From the NCBI RefSeq assembly GCF_900104065.1, contig NZ_FNLC01000002.1, positions 1,036,995 through 1,100,994 of the forward strand: a stretch of 64,000 bases of DNA. The letters are read 5' to 3'. Source of the stretch: Natronobacterium texcoconense. Its GTDB lineage: Archaea; Halobacteriota; Halobacteria; Halobacteriales; Natrialbaceae. The translations under genes were made by a program, and so were the position numbers. The notes below the pieces were generated by a model. The model searched no databases, was not told the DNA's origin, and saw only the letters and a program-made list of their open reading frames with translations. Positions 25,242 to 32,652 of the stretch are shown in pieces; the first letter of the stretch is position 1, and each line of letters opens with the position of its first letter.

Positions 25242-25858
25242 CGACGGGACCGGTCTTCGACGGACGTGTCTCGAATTGGAATGTCCACCGTCGACGTTTC
25301 GTCGAAGTCGGCCTCGAGGCCGATCGTCGAGGGAGTCGTCGGCTCTTCGGTGGCGTGTCCGATTCCGTCGTCGGGTTCGACCCGGCGCCGTTCGGCCGCG
25401 TCGTAGGACGAACCGAGCGCGATCAGGAAGCCGGTCATCGCGGTTACGAGGGCGACGCTTCCGATGGCGACGATGGCGATCGATACCAGCGCGCCCGAGA
25501 GCACCTGTCCGGCCGTCAGGAGCGACACCGCCGTCACAGCCGCGATCAGGGTCAGGAGGCGGGCGAGCCGTCCCGTATCGAGGCCGTGAAACTGCTTCTC
25601 GCCGGTTGTGTCGCGCAGCACCGACAGGATCCCATCGTAGCTGCCACCGGCCCGTGCGTTCCCGAGCGAGTGGATCGACTGGGCGATCCACACGCCGGCA
25701 GTGAAGTTCAGCAACGCGACGAACGAGACGACTCCGAGCTGGCCGTCGACGAACAGTCCCGCTGCGATCGCACCTGCGAGTGAGAGCGCCATGATACCGT
25801 GGGTCAAGAGCGATCGGGTACCGAAGTCTTCGAGGCTGTGAGCGTATCCGGAATTCAT
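25238..25858 (-). CDS. Four-helix membrane protein, function unknown
   Basis: Predicted 206-residue membrane protein from ATG 25858 (MNSGYAHSLEDFGTRSLL). About four transmembrane helices (e.g. GIMALSLAGAIAAGLFV, VVSFVALLNFTAGVWIA, LLTLIAAVTAVSLLTAG, SIAIVAIGSVALVTAMTGFL) and a ~60-residue acidic cytoplasmic tail. The frame opens further upstream, but that stretch is Arg/Pro-rich noise. No transport or enzymatic motif seen. Confidence 0.65.
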   Translation of the reverse strand: MNSGYAHSLEDFGTRSLLTHGIMALSLAGAIAAGLFVDGQLGVVSFVALLNFTAGVWIAQSIHSLGNARAGGSYDGILSVLRDTTGEKQFHGLDTGRLARLLTLIAAVTAVSLLTAGQVLSGALVSIAIVAIGSVALVTAMTGFLIALGSSYDAAERRRVEPDDGIGHATEEPTTPSTIGLEADFDETSTVDIPIRDTSVEDRSRR

Positions 25859-26011
25859 ACTACACTTAGGTTCCCGAAGAGTATAGTCCAGACGCCTACC
25901 AGTGCAACAGTTCGCAGGTCGGAACGGTCGTCGGTACCGACCTCTCCGGTGCGGGGACAGTAACGAGAGCCAATACCAAGCACCTTGGTGTTGGATACCG
26001 AACACGTGACC

Positions 26012-26464
26012 ATGGCGCTCCCCGCCTGGTTCCGAGACCTTCCGACGTGGGCAGCCGTCCTGAGTGGACTGCTCGGCGTGCTCGTCCTGATGACGGGACT
26101 ATCGATGGTTCTCGGGGTCGTCTTCGCCGGCATCGCCGTCGGCATCGAAATCGGGAGTCTCGCGGTCGGCGTCGTCGCCGCACTCCTCGGCCTGACCATC
26201 GTACTCGCTCCAGTCGTGGCGGCCGTACTCGCACTCTCGAGTGACGATGCTGGCGAGAGCGAACAGTTCGACGGCGAACGTGAGAGCACCGATCCTCGAG
26301 TCGAGACGCTGCGCGAACGGTACCTGTCGGGCGAACTCGACGAGGAGACGTTCGAACGGCGACTCGACGACCTACTCGGCGACGCCGGTACCGACCACCG
26401 AGACTCCAACTCGGAGACCAGCACTTCCTCAGAACGGTCGTTACTGGACGAACGCAACGGCTAA
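26012..26464 (+). CDS. Membrane protein with C-terminal SHOCT-like domain
   Basis: Predicted 150-residue protein: two or three hydrophobic helices in residues ~10-80, then a charged linker, then LRERYLSGELDEETFERRLDD near residue 108, the short amphipathic helix pair characteristic of SHOCT domains. SHOCT proteins in haloarchaea are common and mostly uncharacterised; the motif is thought to mediate oligomerisation or protein contacts. Start 26012 (MALPAWFRDLP) is preferred to the in-frame 25985. Divergent from the gene at 25238. Confidence 0.75.
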   Translation: MALPAWFRDLPTWAAVLSGLLGVLVLMTGLSMVLGVVFAGIAVGIEIGSLAVGVVAALLGLTIVLAPVVAAVLALSSDDAGESEQFDGERESTDPRVETLRERYLSGELDEETFERRLDDLLGDAGTDHRDSNSETSTSSERSLLDERNG

Positions 26465-26617
26465 CACCGGATTTTCAGGAACGGTTCGGTACCCGAACGT
26501 GGCTGGTTCGTCGCGACCGGAGAAAATGTGACTAGCACAATAATAAATGAGATATTGATAGATCCCCACCCCAAACAATCACTAGCTATTATATATGGAA
26601 ATAATTTCGAGATATTC

Positions 26618-27580
26618 ATGTGCCTTGATTGCAATGGGCATGGAACTGGCGAACGGCACTCCGAACGAAACGGTGACTCCAGATCGACCGCAGAGAGCGA
26701 CGGGACGAACTGGAAACGCCGGTCGCTCCTGCAGGCGACGGGCGTAGCTGCCGGGACTGGCGTACTTCTCGGTAGCCAGTCCGATCGCGTCTCGGCGTCA
26801 CACACGGAGTGTGATTCCGCGGATCGCTGGGTAGAGGCGGCGAACCACAGCGCTCGAGACCACGGCATCGACTGGATCGTCATTCACGTCACTGCGGGTG
26901 CGTACCAGGGCGCGTTGAACACGCTGACGAGTTCGGACTCGGGCGTTAGCTCCCACTACCTCGTGAAAAACTACAGCTGGACGGACGGACCAGAACCGGG
27001 CCACGTCGACCAGCTCGTCCACCACGACCGGGCGGCCTGGCACGCACGATACATCGCGAACCATCGGTCGATCGGGATCGAACACGAGTGGTTCGACGAC
27101 AACGGCATCACCGACGCCTGTTACGAGGCCTCGGCGGAACTCGTCCGCTGTATCGCCGACATGCACGACATCCCGCTCGAGTTCTACACGAGCAACACCT
27201 GCATCCAGAACGAACCCGGCGGGATTATCGGGCACACGCACGTTCCGGACGGCGACTGTAGCAGTTTCCACCACGGCGGGCGGACCTGTCCATACCCCGA
27301 TTGGGACATGGACCACTTCGCGGATCTGGTTCGCGACGGCGACGGCGGCGGCGGTGGCAACGGGTTCGAGGACGGGGATACCGTCGAGACGACGGTCGAT
27401 CTCAACGGCCGCGAGGGGCCGGGACTGCACTACGACGTCGTTCGGACCTATCCGACCGGGACGACCGGAGAGATCATGAACGGGCCGGAAACCAGCGACG
27501 GCTACACCTGGTGGGGAATTCACTTCCCGAGTTACAACGAGTGGGTCTGGTGTGTCGAGCAGTACCTGACCCACGCCTGA
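26618..27580 (+). CDS. Tat-exported N-acetylmuramoyl-L-alanine amidase with SH3-like domain
   Basis: Predicted 320-residue secreted amidase of the Amidase_2/T7-lysozyme/PGRP fold, which cuts the bond between N-acetylmuramic acid and the peptide stem of bacterial peptidoglycan. The Tat signal is NWKRRSLLQATGVAAG (residues 31-46). Zinc ligands are inferred as His90 (WIVIHVTAG), His206 or His208 (IGHTHVP) and Cys224 (RTCPYPDWDM); IGIEHEWFD matches the catalytic Glu region. After a Gly-rich linker (243-249) a bacterial SH3-like domain (250-320, VDLNGREGPGLHYDVV) could bind cell walls. ATG 26618 was chosen over a GTG at 26528. Haloarchaea have no peptidoglycan, so the target is presumably bacterial. 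Next to the halocin-like gene. Confidence 0.9.
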   Translation: MCLDCNGHGTGERHSERNGDSRSTAESDGTNWKRRSLLQATGVAAGTGVLLGSQSDRVSASHTECDSADRWVEAANHSARDHGIDWIVIHVTAGAYQGALNTLTSSDSGVSSHYLVKNYSWTDGPEPGHVDQLVHHDRAAWHARYIANHRSIGIEHEWFDDNGITDACYEASAELVRCIADMHDIPLEFYTSNTCIQNEPGGIIGHTHVPDGDCSSFHHGGRTCPYPDWDMDHFADLVRDGDGGGGGNGFEDGDTVETTVDLNGREGPGLHYDVVRTYPTGTTGEIMNGPETSDGYTWWGIHFPSYNEWVWCVEQYLTHA

Positions 27581-27651
27581 AACGGGTAGTCCCCGCGGTG
27601 TAGTCCGCGAATAACAGCACCTTTTAGCGGGCCGCCCGGTCTGGGTGGGGT

Positions 27652-27725
27652 ATGCAGATCAAAGACCGGGAACAGCTCGAGGGTGGGCGCGAACGGATCA
27701 CCGCCGTCCCCGAGAGCGTCGACGA
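27652..27725 (+). repeat. Partial duplicate of the pelA 5' end
   Basis: A 74-bp stretch matches the first 74 bp of pelA (29133-29206) at 70 positions, differing at bases 21, 33, 46 and 53, then diverges abruptly. It keeps the start codon and would encode [20 protein letters not shown] before running to a stop at 27759. A promoter-like CTTTTAGCG lies about 25 bp upstream, whereas intact pelA has other DNA upstream. The two copies are direct repeats enclosing the halocin-like gene. Confidence 0.9.
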
Positions 27726-27819
27726 TCCTGCAGTATCGATACACCACCGAGTCCGGTGATTGGGCCGACAACAGTGAGTTCACGAAGGTTGTCGCCCAGC
27801 AGTTGTGGAACGGCCCGAC

Positions 27820-28737
27820 TCAGGTACACTCGCTAACGCACGTGCCACAGATGACAGACGGCGTCCCGCAAGTGTGAACTAAACAAAGTACACAGCCTGT
27901 GACACCGATACCCGTCCCGATGACGCCAACGCACATTCCAGCGCAGGCCCCGCAGATCGTCGCTGTCGAGACACAGTTCAAACAGAGCGTCGGGCAGGGT
28001 CCGGCGATTTGCGTTTCGACGACTTCCCTCGCCTCAGTGATGTCGGAGTCAACCTGATAACGGGTGGTCGGATTTGCCTCACCTTCTGCTTCGGCGTGGG
28101 TACGACTTCCATCGTCGGCCTCGTCGTCCTCTCTGTGCACTACCCTGTAGCCCTCGGTGCGAGTATCGGACGTCGCTATAACGGCATCCGGACGCACATC
28201 AATGACGGCTGCAATTTCTCTACGCTCGTCGGCGGTGACGCTGTGGGAGAACACCGTCTCCCCATCAGCCGCGATCAGCACCGGATCGAGCTCCGGAGAG
28301 ATGTCGTGGATCAGTTCCGGATACGCCGAGTCGTCGTCGAAGAGGAGGTACGCTTCGTCGTGTTCCCGTTCGTAGTGAACCGTTCCTTCCGACGCCGAGA
28401 AGCTAACATACTCTATGAGTAGTTCGCCATTTGCATTCCGTACAGTCGTCTGCGTCGCATCTTGGGGACTCGGATTGAATTTCACTCCGGCTTCACTGTT
28501 GCCACCGTTTCCAAGCTGTGGCCGCTTCAGTTCGCGTTTAATCGCCTTGACTGGTTCTGAACGCAACGCTCGGCTGATTAAACGGCCGGAAGCGTCGTTC
28601 GCACGAATCCGAACGTCTCCCTCCGCTGCAGCACCCACACCGCTGGCAAACCCGCCGACTGAAGCCGCTGGGACACCTGCACTCGCCGCTTTCAGTACTG
28701 TTCGTCGATCAACCTCATTGTCCGTTTCGTTCGACAT
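27820..28737 (-). CDS. Halocin C8-like pre-pro-protein with Tat signal and 12-Cys C-terminal peptide
   Basis: Predicted 305-residue precursor. An N-terminal Tat signal, VDRRTVLKAASAGVPAASVG (residues ~9-28), is followed by a ~200-residue acidic pro-region and a 59-residue C-terminal peptide (247-305) with 12 cysteines in Cys-x2-Cys and Cys-x3-Cys spacings, rich in Gly, Val and Thr (PCPTLCLNCVSTATICGACA...). This is the layout of halocin C8, in which one gene encodes Tat signal, immunity domain and a cysteine-rich peptide released by cleavage and killing related archaea. The likely cleavage region is around the VDSDITEAR stretch. No protease or dedicated exporter is adjacent. Start 28737 (MSNETDNEVDRR) over 28758. 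Confidence 0.82.
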   Translation of the reverse strand: MSNETDNEVDRRTVLKAASAGVPAASVGGFASGVGAAAEGDVRIRANDASGRLISRALRSEPVKAIKRELKRPQLGNGGNSEAGVKFNPSPQDATQTTVRNANGELLIEYVSFSASEGTVHYEREHDEAYLLFDDDSAYPELIHDISPELDPVLIAADGETVFSHSVTADERREIAAVIDVRPDAVIATSDTRTEGYRVVHREDDEADDGSRTHAEAEGEANPTTRYQVDSDITEAREVVETQIAGPCPTLCLNCVSTATICGACAGMCVGVIGTGIGVTGCVLCLVHTCGTPSVICGTCVSECT

Positions 28738-28861
28738 TCCATTTGTGCTCAATATCAATTTAGAATAAATATCTTGGGCGACCGCCAGTTAAATTGCATC
28801 ATATATTCTGGTCGAATATACCGGAAAACTCTTTCGTAACCATATTTCATTCTGAATGTAA

Positions 28862-29083
28862 ATGGAAATAGCAAACCTCGGGGTCAATGCACTGTATATA
28901 GCCCTGTTCTGGGGACCATTTATCGTCGGTATTTACGCCCATGCGCGCCGGCGTGGAATCGCACGGCCGTTCCTGCGGGCGATCCTCTTCGGTGCGTTCG
29001 GACCGGGCGGAGCGGTAGTCTACTGGATACGACACGGACAGAACGATCCGGTATCCGATAAGTCGTCCGAGGCGAGTCAGTAG
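28862..29083 (+). CDS. Small membrane protein beside the halocin-like gene
   Basis: Predicted 73-residue protein with two hydrophobic segments ([19 protein letters not shown] and [16 protein letters not shown]) separated by a basic loop ([11 protein letters not shown]) and a short hydrophilic tail. It is divergent from the halocin-like gene (124 bp between starts) and 49 bp upstream of pelA. By position it could be an immunity or sensing protein for the peptide, but nothing in its sequence proves this; it could equally be an ordinary neighbour. Confidence 0.6.
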   Translation: MEIANLGVNALYIALFWGPFIVGIYAHARRRGIARPFLRAILFGAFGPGGAVVYWIRHGQNDPVSDKSSEASQ

Positions 29084-29132
29084 CTGCTGGAGGATCGCAG
29101 CCCACTTACCGACACCGTTCGAACCCGTTCTC

Positions 29133-30200
29133 ATGCAGATCAAAGACCGGGAGCAGCTCGAGGGCGGGCGCGAACGGGTCACCGTCGTCCCCGAGAGCGT
29201 CGACGACCTCTGGCACCTCCAGTACGTCCTCGAGCCCGGTGACCGCGTCGCGGGCGATACGACCCGACGGATCCAGCGCAACGACGACCAGATGCGGGAT
29301 ACGGGCGGCGAGCGCGAACACATGTGGGTCGCCATCGCCGCCGAGGACATCGAGTTCCACCGGTTCGCCAACCGGCTGCGGGTCGGCGGCGAGATCGTCG
29401 CCTGCTCGCGCGAGGATCAACTCGGCTTCCATCACACGCTCAACGTCGAGGAACGCGACGAGATTTCCATCGAGAAGTGGTTCAAGCCCGACCAGGAGGC
29501 TCGCCTCGAGGAGGCCGAAGAAGCCACCGAAAACCCCGACGTCGTCATCGCGACCGTCGAGGAGGGGAAGGCTCACGTCCACACGGTCGCCCAGTACGGC
29601 GCCGAGGAGCGAGCGTCGATCACGGGCCCGACCGGAAAGGGCGAGTACGCCCGCGAGCGTTCGGAGCTGTTCGCGGAACTGGCCGACGTGTTGAAACGCC
29701 AGGACGCGGACGCGATCATCCTCGCCGGCCCCGGATTCACCAAACAGGACGCCCACAAGTACGTCGAGGACGAGTACCCAGAGGTCGCCGAGAAGATCAC
29801 GATGGTCGATACGGCAAGCGTCGGCGACCGCGGCGTCCACGAGGTGCTCAAACGCGGCGCCGTCGCGGACGTCCAGCAGGAGACACGCATCGAGAGCGAG
29901 GCCGAGTACATCGACGAACTCACCGAACGCATCGCCCAGGGTGCGAAGGCAGCTTACGGTCCCGACGAGGTCCAGAAAGCCGCCGAATACGGTGCGATCG
30001 ACCAGTTGCTGATCCTCGACGACCGACTCCGCAAGGAACGCGGTCCCGACGGCGAGTGGGCTATCAACGTCGACGAAATCGTTCGCACAACCGAGCAGAA
30101 AGGCGGCGAGGTAACCGTCTTCTCGAGCGAGTTCCCGCCGGGCCAGCAACTCTCCAATCTCGGCGGCATCGCGGCGCTGTTGCGGTACCGACTCGAGTGA
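29133..30200 (+). CDS. pelA: Pelota homologue (aPelota), ribosome rescue and mRNA surveillance
   Basis: Predicted 355-residue archaeal Pelota, the eRF1-like factor that enters stalled ribosomes and, with aABCE1, splits them. The Sm-like N-terminal domain (1-~125: [36 protein letters not shown]) is followed by an eRF1-2-like domain without the GGQ tripeptide (~130-255: [20 protein letters not shown]) and an eRF1-3-like domain (~260-355). Absence of GGQ and NIKS separates it from release factor aRF1. Full length. Its first 74 bp are duplicated at 27652. A small membrane protein gene follows 4 bp after the stop. Confidence 0.95.
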   Translation: MQIKDREQLEGGRERVTVVPESVDDLWHLQYVLEPGDRVAGDTTRRIQRNDDQMRDTGGEREHMWVAIAAEDIEFHRFANRLRVGGEIVACSREDQLGFHHTLNVEERDEISIEKWFKPDQEARLEEAEEATENPDVVIATVEEGKAHVHTVAQYGAEERASITGPTGKGEYARERSELFAELADVLKRQDADAIILAGPGFTKQDAHKYVEDEYPEVAEKITMVDTASVGDRGVHEVLKRGAVADVQQETRIESEAEYIDELTERIAQGAKAAYGPDEVQKAAEYGAIDQLLILDDRLRKERGPDGEWAINVDEIVRTTEQKGGEVTVFSSEFPPGQQLSNLGGIAALLRYRLE

Positions 30201-30204
30201 TAGT

Positions 30205-30528
30205 GTGACCCCCGAGGCGACGCTCCTGTGGCTGCTCGCAATCGGGTTCTACGGCGTCGGCGACCTCGTGACGACGGCCGTCGGGATTCGGCTGGGACTG
30301 GCGGAGGGACAGCCGTTCGTCCAGCGAATACTCGGTGAGTCGCCCACACTCTGGCGGTTCGCTCTCTTCGGAGCGTTCAAAGCCGGGCTACTGGGCGGGT
30401 TCTATCTCGGATACGTCGCGCTCGAGGGTGTCCGATACCGAGTCGTGGTTCCGGCTGGCATCGCCGTGATCGGACTGTACGTCGTGTATCGCAACGGTCG
30501 CGCGATTCTCGGAGTAGTGAATCGGTAG
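30205..30528 (+). CDS. Small membrane protein downstream of pelA
   Basis: Predicted 107-residue protein, GTG start four bases after the pelA stop, so translationally coupled. Three hydrophobic segments are seen (TLLWLLAIGFYGVGDLVTTA, FALFGAFKAGLLGGFYLGYV, VVVPAGIAVIGLYVVY). The FKAG and GDLVTT motifs recall the DUF5658-like family. No function assigned. Confidence 0.7.
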   Translation: MTPEATLLWLLAIGFYGVGDLVTTAVGIRLGLAEGQPFVQRILGESPTLWRFALFGAFKAGLLGGFYLGYVALEGVRYRVVVPAGIAVIGLYVVYRNGRAILGVVNR

Positions 30529-30538
30529 CCGAGATCGT

Positions 30539-30886
30539 CTATCTTCCCGCTGCTCGTTCTTCGTCGGTCTCGAGCGGATCGATCTCGATGATCCCGTAGC
30601 TCTTGACGGTGATCTCGTACTCGAGATACTGGAATGCGACGACGCAGTCACCTGTTCTGTGGCTGGTGATCTGGGTTCGTACTAGAGCATCGAGTGCCCC
30701 CGGATCGATGGCCTCGTAGAGCGATGGCTCGACGTCCAGTGGCTCGACGCCGCGTATTGCGGCTACCGCTTCGACGACCGCGACGCTGGGAGCGAGTTCC
30801 GTGCTGTCGAACGTCGCTTTGTACGTGTTCGTCTCCCGATCGTACTCGACCGAAACCGTCGTGCTGCCGTCTCTAGTCAAGATCAT
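30539..30886 (-). CDS. HalOD1-domain protein
   Basis: Predicted 115-residue protein consisting of a HalOD1 output domain: VEAVAAIRGVEPLDVEPSLYEAIDP, LDALVRTQ, then a strand pair with Gly (FQYLEYEITVKSYGIIEID). HalOD1 is a haloarchaeal domain attached to signal-transduction proteins or free-standing; its role is not settled. It overlaps the Lrp gene upstream on the same strand by 14 bp, so the two are one operon and this protein may modulate the regulator, which is inference. Confidence 0.75.
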   Translation of the reverse strand: MILTRDGSTTVSVEYDRETNTYKATFDSTELAPSVAVVEAVAAIRGVEPLDVEPSLYEAIDPGALDALVRTQITSHRTGDCVVAFQYLEYEITVKSYGIIEIDPLETDEERAAGR

Positions 30887-31352
30887 CCCTCTCTACGAGA
30901 TGCTGTCCGAAGTGGCTGAACGGCTGTGTATAGGTCTCCTTGATGATTTTCGTATTGATGACTTCTAACCCGATGTCGCTGAGTTCGTCGGTGATACGGG
31001 CGACGTCGTCGGATTCCGTCCCGACCGCGTCGATCTGTACGTTCTCCTGTCCGTTGAGTACTTCTCGTAGAGCGATGACGCCGTTTACGTTCCGCCCCTC
31101 CTTGACGAGCCGTTCTCGTTCGGGGTTGGGAGCACTACAGATTATTTCGACGTACAGTTGGAGCCCCGCCTTGTCGTAATCGACGTCGGGATAGTAGCCA
31201 CGGATGATCCCTTTCTTTTCCATTCGATTGATACGGTTGCGGACGGTGCTCGCCGAGACGCCCACCTGCTCCGCCATCTCCTGGGTAGTGAGACCGCGGG
31301 CATCGCGCTGGAGTAAATAGAGGATTCCTTTGTCCGTGCCGTCCAATTCCAT
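30873..31352 (-). CDS. Lrp/AsnC-family transcriptional regulator
   Basis: Predicted 159-residue regulator. The N-terminal winged HTH (residues ~5-55) has LTTQEMAEQVGVSASTVRNR as recognition helix region, and the C-terminal RAM-like alpha/beta domain (~65-150) has LYVEIICSAPN and NVQIDAVGTESDDVARI. These proteins form octamers that bind amino acids and loop DNA. The 215-bp region upstream is AT-rich and shared with the divergent gene at 31568. Effector and targets unknown. Confidence 0.88.
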   Translation of the reverse strand: MELDGTDKGILYLLQRDARGLTTQEMAEQVGVSASTVRNRINRMEKKGIIRGYYPDVDYDKAGLQLYVEIICSAPNPERERLVKEGRNVNGVIALREVLNGQENVQIDAVGTESDDVARITDELSDIGLEVINTKIIKETYTQPFSHFGQHLVERDDLD

Positions 31353-31505
31353 AATCCGAAATTGAACGGCGTTCTGTTATCTTTTTCGCAATGATACGAC
31401 CATCAGAAGCTAAAACAGCATACGCGAATGAAAATATACTAAATTAGCAAATCCAGCTGGATAAAGAGAAAGTTTCTAACCGATAGTTGCGAAACTAATA
31501 AATCA

Positions 31506-31526
31506 CTGTGTGAAGTATTATCACAG
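31506..31526. promoter_or_regulatory. Inverted repeat upstream of the DUF7344-like gene
   Basis: CTGTG and CACAG arms enclose an 11-nt AT-rich spacer, about 41 bp before the start at 31568 and within the divergent region facing the Lrp gene. It is a plausible operator for either regulator. A second short palindrome, AGTTGCGAAACT, lies about 20 bp upstream of it. Confidence 0.3.
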
Positions 31527-31567
31527 GGGTATGGCCAGGACGACTATCGGACACCTCCCGAAAAAGT

Positions 31568-31882
31568 ATGCCCGAATCTGACGCCGATTCAGTCGATTCC
31601 GTTCTCGAGGCGGTAGCCGAACAGCACCGACGACTGACGCTCCGATACCTGGAAGGGGCAACGGACGGAGTCGCGTCGATCGAGGAAATCGCGGAGTACG
31701 TTGCTGCCGAGAGTTCGAAACACCGAACCCCAGAACGAGCGACGATACGCCTGCATCACGCCACGTTGCCGGCGCTGGAGAACGCGTCTCTCGTCACGTT
31801 CGATCCCCACAGTGGAGCGGTTGAGTATCATCGCGACCCCCTCGTCGAGAAAGTGTTGGCCAGTATCGACGACGATAGCTGA
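31568..31882 (+). CDS. DUF7344-like winged-HTH protein
   Basis: Predicted 104-residue DNA-binding protein. Its pattern, LEAVAEQHRRLTLRYLEG, ASIEEIAEYVAAES, TIRLHHATLPALENASLVTF, then a wing EYHRDPLVEKVL, matches the small haloarchaeal winged-helix family often labelled DUF7344. These are one-domain transcription regulators with no known ligand. It converges on the TrmB gene and is divergent from the Lrp-HalOD1 pair. Confidence 0.75.
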   Translation: MPESDADSVDSVLEAVAEQHRRLTLRYLEGATDGVASIEEIAEYVAAESSKHRTPERATIRLHHATLPALENASLVTFDPHSGAVEYHRDPLVEKVLASIDDDS

Positions 31883-31896
31883 CTGTCGGTCCCCCG

Positions 31897-32652
31897 CTAC
31901 TCGTCGGTCACTTCCTCTCCTGCTTCGATCAACTGAACCAGCACCGACGCGAACAGCGACCCCGAACTCCAGATTGCCGTCTCCGTCCCGTCGTCACCGA
32001 CCACGCTCAACAAAATGCTGTCGTCGTCCGCGATCACGATCCGACCCGAACGCTGGTCGCTCTCCCGGTAGACAGGCGGTGAATCGATCGTCACTCCCTC
32101 GAGCGCGCCGAGCCGATTTCGGACCCGAGCAGCGCGACTAACCGCGGTCACCGTGACGTCGTCGGTCGCACGCTCCTCGAGCGTCCGTTCGATTCGTTCC
32201 GTGACGAGTTGGGGGAGTCGCGTCCCGAAGACGATCCGGTCCTCGGCTCCCGAGAGCAGGTCGACGACGCGGTCGTCGACGCGATCACGACCGCGAACCG
32301 TCCAGATATCTTCCTGAGTTTCCTCGACGGTCGATTCCTGCCGGACGTCGTCGACGTACTCGAAGGCACGGTCGCGTTCGCACTCGAACCGCTCCTGCAG
32401 CGTTTTCTGGGCCTCCTCGAGACTCACCGGCCGATACCGGATCGGACTCGACTGCTGGAGTTCGAGCAAGCCCCGGTCTTCCAGGCTCTCGGCGACGCTA
32501 TATACCTGGGAACGGGGTACGTCGGCGATGCGAGCGACGTCGCGTGCAGTCCCGGTTCCCAGCCGGTGAAGCGCGATGAACACCTTGGCCTCGTAACTGG
32601 TGAGTCCGAGGCGTTCGAAGGCTTCGACGGCCTCGTTTTCGTCGACGGTCAT
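31897..32652 (-). CDS. TrmB-family transcriptional regulator
   Basis: Predicted 251-residue regulator. The N-terminal winged HTH (residues ~10-80) has LTSYEAKVFIALHRLG and DVARIADVPRSQVYSVAESL; the C-terminal part (~105-240) resembles the TrmB ligand domain (DLLSGAEDRIVFGTRLPQ, RIVIADDDSILLSVVG). TrmB proteins sense sugars or other small molecules. The start overlaps the stop of the MMPL transporter by 4 bp, so this gene is co-transcribed downstream of it and may autoregulate the operon. Confidence 0.87.
   Translation of the reverse strand: MTVDENEAVEAFERLGLTSYEAKVFIALHRLGTGTARDVARIADVPRSQVYSVAESLEDRGLLELQQSSPIRYRPVSLEEAQKTLQERFECERDRAFEYVDDVRQESTVEETQEDIWTVRGRDRVDDRVVDLLSGAEDRIVFGTRLPQLVTERIERTLEERATDDVTVTAVSRAARVRNRLGALEGVTIDSPPVYRESDQRSGRIVIADDDSILLSVVGDDGTETAIWSSGSLFASVLVQLIEAGEEVTDE

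Noticed and set aside
27684-27877. Small frame after the pelA duplicate (…ILQYRYTTESGDWADNSEF…)
   Set aside because: It begins inside the duplicate in another frame and its last third is antisense to the halocin-like gene. It may include a gene scrap but cannot be supported.
29133-30200. Peptide release factor aRF1
   Set aside because: The N-terminus first suggested an eRF1-like factor, but there is no GGQ or NIKS motif; it is Pelota.
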